From the NCBI GenBank assembly GCA_032717465.1, contig CM064748.1:8823392-8887391 (forward strand): a stretch of 64,000 nucleotides of DNA. Reading direction: 5' to 3'. Position numbers and translations under genes: made by a program. Of this stretch, positions 58,838 through 64,000 are shown piece by piece (within the stretch, counting starts at the first letter, position 1; the number at the start of each line of letters is the position of its first letter). The notes under the pieces are model-generated. The model did not search any database and was not told the origin of the DNA. It saw only the letters and a list, made by a program, of their open reading frames with translations. Source of the DNA: Coenobita brevimanus. Lineage: Eukaryota; Arthropoda; Malacostraca; Decapoda; Coenobitidae.

Positions 58838-59217
58838 TCGGCCAGAGGAGTGTGTATTGCTGTGAGTAACAGATGGAAGGAGAATATTAGAGAATATGGA
58901 TCAGTAGATTACTAGTGGAGAAGGGAGAAAAAGTGAGCAGATGGAGAGAACACTTTAAGGAATTGTTGAACGTAGAGGATGGAAGTAATGCGAGTATAAG
59001 TGGCTGGGGAATGGCTGGGAGAAGGAGGGAGGTGAGAAGACAGGAAGAAATCAGTACGATAGAAGTTGTGGAAGCAATGAAGAAAGTTAAATCTGGGAAA
59101 GCCCCAGGAATTGATGCAGTGTGTGGTGAAATGCTGAAGCATGGGGGAGAGATAGTAGTAGAATGGATGTGGAATATGTGCAGATTAGCCTGGGAAGAAG
59201 GTAGAGTCCCGGAGGAT
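58838..59217 (+). mobile_element. RTE2-type fragment, plus orientation, U3
   Basis: 58840-58905 encodes the CIAVSNRWKENIREYGS-like start of the RTE2 remnant that lies on the minus strand in U1 and U2. It jumps near 58906 to LLVEKGEKVSRWREHFKELLNVE (RT linker) and fingers (VEAMKKVKSGKAPGIDAVCGEML, EGRVPEDW). This part matches 46520-46830 of the full RTE1-like copy. The internal jump shows a deletion of about 1 kb. Confidence 0.75.
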
Positions 59218-59977
59218 TGGAGGATTGGTTAATGAATTTGGGACAGTGTGTGAGAGGAGGAAACTGAAAGTTAAGGGAAACAAAAGTAAAGTAATGGTGT
59301 TTGAGAGGAATGAAGTCACAGAATGTACAGTGAGGTTGGATGGTGAGGATATGGAGAACGTGAATGCATTCAAGTACTTAGATAGTGTGATTAGTAAGGA
59401 TGGAAGTTTAGAGTGTGAAGTGCTTGAAAGGGTACAGTAGGGAAGGAAGGTTGTTGGTTCACTGAAAGCAGTGATGAGAAATAGGGAGGTGAGCATGGAA
59501 GTGAAAAAGCTACTACATAACAGTATTGTGATACCAAGTGTAACATATGCAAATGAAGCTTGGATGTTGTTGGAGAAACGCAGGTCAAGAGAGAGAGCAG
59601 TGGAAATAATTTATTTAAGAGGAGCATTTGGAGTCACATGGAGAGACAGACTGAAAAATGAGGAAGTGAAGGAGCACTGTGATGTGGATGTGGATGTGAT
59701 AGTGAGTGTTGGGAGAAACACATTGAGGTGGTTTGGCCATGTGGAGAGGATGGAAAGTGAGAGAGTGACGAGGAGAGTGTATGTGAGTGAGGTGGAAGGG
59801 GGGGAGAGGGAGGGGGAAGCTAAGGATGAGATGAAGGGATGGAATGGAGAAGTATATGAGAGAGGGATGTGTTAGCTGGTATCAGGGCAATGAAATTCCG
59901 GGGACAAGGTAACGTGGAGGCGATTTGTTTGTGGCCACCCCGAACGGGATTCAGGCATCTGTCAAGAGATAGATAGA
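59218..59977 (+). mobile_element. RTE1(+) 3' part in U3 (chimeric join)
   Basis: After GAGGATTGG at about 59211-59219 the sequence switches to the thumb of RTE1 (LVNEFGTVCERRKLKV, NKSKVMVFERNEV), then continues through the TAG shared by the other RTE1(+) copies, the C-terminal block (59471-59875: WRDRLKNEEVKEH, TLRWFGHVERMES) and the GATA tail to 59977. The palm, with motifs A to C, is missing. Short GATTGG identity at the join suggests a microhomology deletion. Confidence 0.8.
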
Positions 59978-62311
59978 CCCATTTCCAGTATTGTACATTT
60001 TTTTGCAATGAATTTTTATTTCCCTCATGTGGCTCCAATCATGATTCCTATCCAGGTTCTCCTGCAGCATTTTACATGTCTTGTTCAGCTTCTACTTTCC
60101 TCATGATCTTCACATCATCAGCAAAGAGACTTGCATTACTGTCCTTTATTAATGTTCTCATTAGTCAGTCTCACAAGAAGTCTGTCAACCAGTCCAGAAA
60201 GTTCCCCTCCAGTTCTGTGTGCTCCAATTTCCACATTAGTTGCAATGGGTTACCTTGTCAAAGGCTTTCTCGAGATCTAAATACACACCGTTCACTCAAC
60301 TACCCCTTTCCTATAGCACGTCTATCACCCTTGAGTAGAAGCTCAACAGGTTGGAAACACACACCTTTCACATCTGAATCCAAACTAACTTTCTTCCAAA
60401 ATCTCCATCTCCTCCAGATATTTTATCCATCTGTCTTTCGTGATTCTCTCGAACAATTTTGCGTCTATGGTTGCCAAGAACACTGGTTTATGATTCAGAG
60501 GTTCTTCTTTGTTTCCTCCCTTACAATTTGGTACAGTAGAGTCTTCATACAGCACAAGATAGGTTATGCAGAACCTCGTGCAAAATCAAATTAGCGCTGA
60601 AACGTGACATATATTTACATGTAAAGTAGGGGTTTAGGTTCTAGGAGCCTCATGTTTTTCGTTAAAAATATAGATAGATTATTACAAATACGCCTGCCTT
60701 AAGACAGCCAAGACAGTGTGTTTAGATACGATCTCACCGATTGGACACATCAGTGCATACTGCTTTCTAACCTGACTGATTAGTATTGCCCCCTAATACT
60801 CCCCATAAAAATTTGAATCACCAAGGATTGCTACTAAGCCTCTTGAATGTCCTCATTACCAATCAAGGAAAAAACTTTTGACCTAATCAACTCGTGAACA
60901 GTGGCATACCAGCCTCAGGCATATTTCACCAGGATTACTTTCGGCGCTTTTATTTATAAAAAAAAAAGAAAAAAGCAGTGTGAAACTATTTTTGAAATCC
61001 ATTAGTCATCAACAGTAATGGAAACAAAATGCTATGGAGAAGTTGTCATCATCGAGTGATTGCGTATTTCTCACTTCTCAGAGACAGTATACGAATGCAG
61101 TAATCGTGAATAATAAGCAAGTCAGCAAAGCAGTATTATTTGTATGGCAGCATAATTCACAGGAACTGAACCCACGTTATTTTTACCTAACTCTGTATGT
61201 AAACACCTAGTGTCTTGACATATCGTAAGATGCGAATTATGTCGACCAAAGATCATCAGTTCATGATAAACATCATGCTCAAAACCCTCTCCCCCCCTTT
61301 TTCTTTTTACATGCTGCACTAAAGGTGAAAACCTGAATTTTACTGCTCCTTCATCATTAACTTTTTTTTTTTCCAACAAAGAGAACTATCCACATCGTAA
61401 ACACACCTGAGTCATATCTGTCTGATCATTTGCATTTAAGCTCCCACACCACATACCACTTTGTCCAACAATTTTAGTTTCATTTAGAATAAATGCTTTT
61501 CTTGTGTTCATAGCACTTTCATGGTGTTTAGGCATAACTAAAGTTACTTTGAAAGTATGTGCTCAGAGTTCTGAGAGGAAATGAGGAGCAAGGAATAAAG
61601 CAAATAAACTTCTGATCACAGCGACTGTCTACACAACAGTGAGGCAGGCTGTGGCAGGTGATATGTGACATGGGTCACGTGGGTTGGATCGGGTCGAGGA
61701 AGCCAATCAGTGACCAACAAAAGCATAACACACGAGTTATATCTTGAAAACAATACCTTAACACACCCATTTCACACAGTTTCTCTTCTTCAATTGAGTG
61801 GTTCAGTATTACCGTGCTATTAAGTAATTATGGGAGAAATTATATGCCTTTGTTATTGTAAGATCGATGTTTCGTTTTGTCTTAAATTGGGATTCTGCCA
61901 TACCACATTGGCCCTCTTCCATTCTCTTGGCACTTCTTCCAGAGAACACAGAATTTAACCGTAAATTATATCTGCCAGTTGTTCTCTGCATCCCTTCAGT
62001 ACCCAGTTAGTGATTCTGCCCAGCCCTGGGGTTTTCCTTACATCTTGAATTTCCAGTAATTTATACACTTCCTTCACTTCCACTTTTACATCTTTTATCA
62101 CAACAATTCTAGTCACTCCCTCCCCCTCCACGAAATCACTTTCTTTAGTGAAAACCTATTTGAAACTTTTGTTCATCATTTCAACTTGCATTGCCGCATC
62201 TTTATAGACCTTTCCTTTTACTTTCAGTTTGTTGATTCCTTCCTTTTGTTTCAGTTTGCCATTAACAAACATATAATACAACTTGGGTTCTTGCTTACAT
62301 TTGTCAAGTAT
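59978..62311 (-). mobile_element. CR1(-) fragment split by a DNA element, U3
   Basis: Same CR1 fragment as in U0-U2: RT end at 59978-60533, linker at 61903-62311. It breaks off at the CAAGTATA point, where another TA-site insertion begins. The coding bases at 62140-62146 read TTTAGTG, where U0-U2 have TTAAGCG. Confidence 0.85.
60534..61900. mobile_element. TA-flanked DNA element in CR1, U3 copy
   Basis: Fourth copy of the 1.37 kb element at the identical CR1 site, with TA at 60532-60533 and 61901-61902. It keeps the mixed A-rich tract of the U0 copy (AAAAAAAAAGAAAAAAGC), unlike the long A-run of U1. Confidence 0.75.
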
Positions 62312-62431
62312 ACTCAAACCTTGAGTACCGCGGGCAATAGGGACTGGACAAGGTCCGTGGTACTCAAATCCGCGTCACTCAGACAATATGTTTACATGTA
62401 TAATGGTACAATGTGTTCTGGGAAGTTTCCA
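62312..62431. mobile_element. Left end of a further TA-site insertion
   Basis: CR1 stops at a TATA and is replaced by CTCAAACCTTGAGTACCGCG. An imperfect 13 bp inverted repeat (TTGAGTACCGCGG against CCGTGGTACTCAA) at 62321-62333 and 62355-62367 encloses GGACTGGACAAGGTCC, resembling the subterminal hairpins of DNA transposons. The CR1 continuation (ACCTTTTTCAAAG) is not seen before the window ends, so the insertion is longer than 1.6 kb and its right end is outside. Confidence 0.5.
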
Positions 62432-63334
62432 AAACTCTCACTTTTACCTCTTCTTACCACCTAACCCCATGTAAATTACCCCCACTTGCATCCGCCATCA
62501 GGTAAAACAGTGAAAGGAATATAACTGTTGCAATTAAAAACATCAATGTTATTAAAATTAGCATTAACAAAAACAAAAGTTTGCTGGGTATCCTTCTGTT
62601 GATAGGTAGTTCCCCGGTATTTTCCTCCCACCCCCCAACCCCAATGTTGTTGTCAAAGTTTCACCTTCTGTCATATCATGTGGCTTTCAGGAGAGACCTT
62701 AGGCCATATGGTTAGAAGAAAATTTATGGTCTGGAAGTTATAGGGGAGGAAATAGAACGGAAATTTGTGCTAACCAGAAAAAATTACTTTCATCCGTGTG
62801 TTCTCGTGAGTTAGCGTTCATTTTCACATTTTTCGTTTGATATCGCGTTTCCCGACACATTTCTGACAGACTAAGCATACGGCTAAACTGCTGAATCAGT
62901 CCGAAATGTGTTGGGAAGAGCGATACCGAACGAAGAATGTGAAACGCAACGCTAACTCAGGAGAACACATGGATGAAAGAGTACCTTTTTTCTGGTTTGC
63001 AAACATTTTCGCTCCATTTCGTTCCCTAAAACAGCCAGACCCGTAAATTTTAGTCTAACTGTAGGGCCTAATGTCTCTCCTAAAGGCCACATTATACGAG
63101 AAGGCGAAACATTGACAACATTGGGTTGGGGGGCAGGAGGAAAATACCGGGGAGCCACCCACTGAAGGTGGCGTTGACCCAGTCCAACTTCTGTTTAGTT
63201 AATGCTACTTTTAATACCACTGATGTTTTTAATTACAACAGTTATACCTCTTTCAGTGTTTTACCTGATGGTGCGTATAGGTGGAGGTAAAGTACATGGG
63301 GTAAGGTGGTTAGAAGAGGTAAAAGTGAGAGTTT
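62432..63334. mobile_element. Palindromic (foldback) MITE, about 0.9 kb
   Basis: Two arms of about 440 bp in inverted orientation around a loop of about 25 bp centred near 62883. The left arm starts AAACTCTCACTTTTACCTCT; the right arm, reversed, starts with the same bases. The arms stay alignable throughout, including CCCCGGTATTTTCCTCC, GGAGAGAC-TTAGGCC, and ACACATTTC near the centre, with substitutions and small indels. There is no coding. A target-site duplication is not evident at these limits. Confidence 0.88.
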
Positions 63335-63940
63335 GCTTTCTCTGCGGTCCACATAACGCCCTAAGAGCTTCTTAGTTTCAGGATAACATAAATTTTCACG
63401 GCTGCCAGATTTGCATCACTTCCTACCACGATCTTTGTCTTCTCCCGGTCCTTCCAAATCGTTATGATGGTGCTTTCTTTATGCTATGCTTTATTTTGCC
63501 ATTTCGGTAAATGTACGCTTTACTTAAAGCAGTGGAAAGACCTTACCAATTCAATTCATATTGCTCCAGTTTGTTTTCTGTATTTTTCTGACTATTTTCA
63601 GGGTGGTAAATTACGTTTTCCTGCTGAAAAATTTCCCACTTTTTATCATCACGTTCCTTAAGCCATAATATGATTGTCTTGACGTACTCAAAAGTGGTTT
63701 TCGTCTCCCAACTTCCCAACTGGATGCTAGGTTAGGTTGTTAAATTATAAGGTATAGTTAAGCTAGGTTAGGTCAAGTGTAAACACTTAGGTTAGGACAG
63801 GCCCTAATTTCGCCGTAACCCTGACGTGTCAAACAAGTTCACAGCGGAACACAGCTTAAAACAACGGATGAAACAGATTTAGCATGAAACGTATATTTAC
63901 CACCCAGAAGTAATCCGAGAAACATAAGACTACCAGGAAG
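63335..63940. other. Unrecognised DNA with TAGGTTAGG-like tract
   Basis: No gene is recognised. The 65-codon frame at 63464-63661 has no motif that I can name. 63727-63806 holds several CTAGGTTAGGT and TTAGGTTAGGA pieces, a degenerate relative of the arthropod TTAGG repeat that is common in internal arthropod DNA. It is too short and irregular to be a telomere. Confidence 0.45.
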
Positions 63941-64000
63941 AAGAACTAAGAATGTGGAACTGAATGCTCACTTACAGGAGCACATGGATGGAAGTATTAT
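63941..64000 (+). repeat. Second, partial copy of the foldback MITE interior
   Basis: AAGAATGTGGAACTGAATGC followed by CACTTACAGGAGCACATGGATG resembles 62932-62978 (AAGAATGTGAAACGCAACGC, CAGGAGAACACATGGATGAA), the inner part of the right arm of the foldback element. It is cut by the window edge. Confidence 0.5.

Noticed and set aside
63464..63661. 65-codon frame near the right edge
   Set aside because: No motif, no repeat support and length within chance expectation.
63720..63830. Telomere
   Set aside because: TAGGTTAGG pieces are few, irregular and surrounded by non-telomeric DNA; such tracts are common inside arthropod genomes.

Overview
The window is eukaryotic, almost certainly from an arthropod and probably from a decapod crustacean. 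This rests on the mix of non-LTR retrotransposons (RTE-type elements with GATA tails, CR1-type elements with an ACCTAATTGTA-like 3' tail, and a poly(A)-tailed Jockey-superfamily element), on TAGGTTAGG-like tracts, and on long TC/GA microsatellites. The species is not identifiable from the sequence alone. I find no host protein-coding gene, no rRNA and no tRNA. Every long open frame is either a reverse transcriptase/endonuclease (RT/EN) of a LINE or an antisense shadow of one.

Layout. 1-7.24 kb is a pile of LINE remnants: an RTE2 fragment, a decayed Cys-motif LINE, a Jockey-like element, an RTE1 3' end, a nearly complete CR1 ORF2 and a second CR1 3' end. 7.24-9.23 kb is block S, an old repeat holding a decayed LINE. 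9.23-45.04 kb is a tandem array of a composite unit of about 13.7 kb, present as U0 (about 9.2-17.85 kb, with about 5 kb deleted), U1 (17.86-31.54 kb) and U2 (31.54-45.04 kb). The unit order is RTE1(-), left arm, RTE2(-), Cys-motif LINE(+), right arm (an inverted copy of the left arm), RTE1(+) lacking its endonuclease, then a CR1(-) fragment carrying a 1.37 kb TA-flanked DNA element. 45.04-48.21 kb is the most complete RTE1 copy. 48.46-50.45 kb is a second S block. 50.45-62.31 kb is U3, a rearranged unit in which RTE1(-) is split by a 3.75 kb insertion rich in minisatellites, and in which the module between the arms lies in the opposite orientation. 62.31-64 kb holds the left end of another TA-site insertion with a 0.9 kb near-perfect palindrome.

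The units share truncation points, an internal deletion and an insertion site. They therefore arose by segmental duplication of one composite locus and not by repeated retrotransposition. Later changes are microsatellite length shifts, deletions, and an apparent inversion mediated by the inverted arms.

The most novel-looking signals are (1) the structured 5' leader of RTE1, with a possible G-run/C-loop pseudoknot and one compensated base pair between copies; (2) the 13.7 kb nested-transposon array and its inverted-spacer form; and (3) the 3.75 kb TA-flanked insert containing 31 bp and 41 bp minisatellites and two CAGT-ended MITE-like elements.
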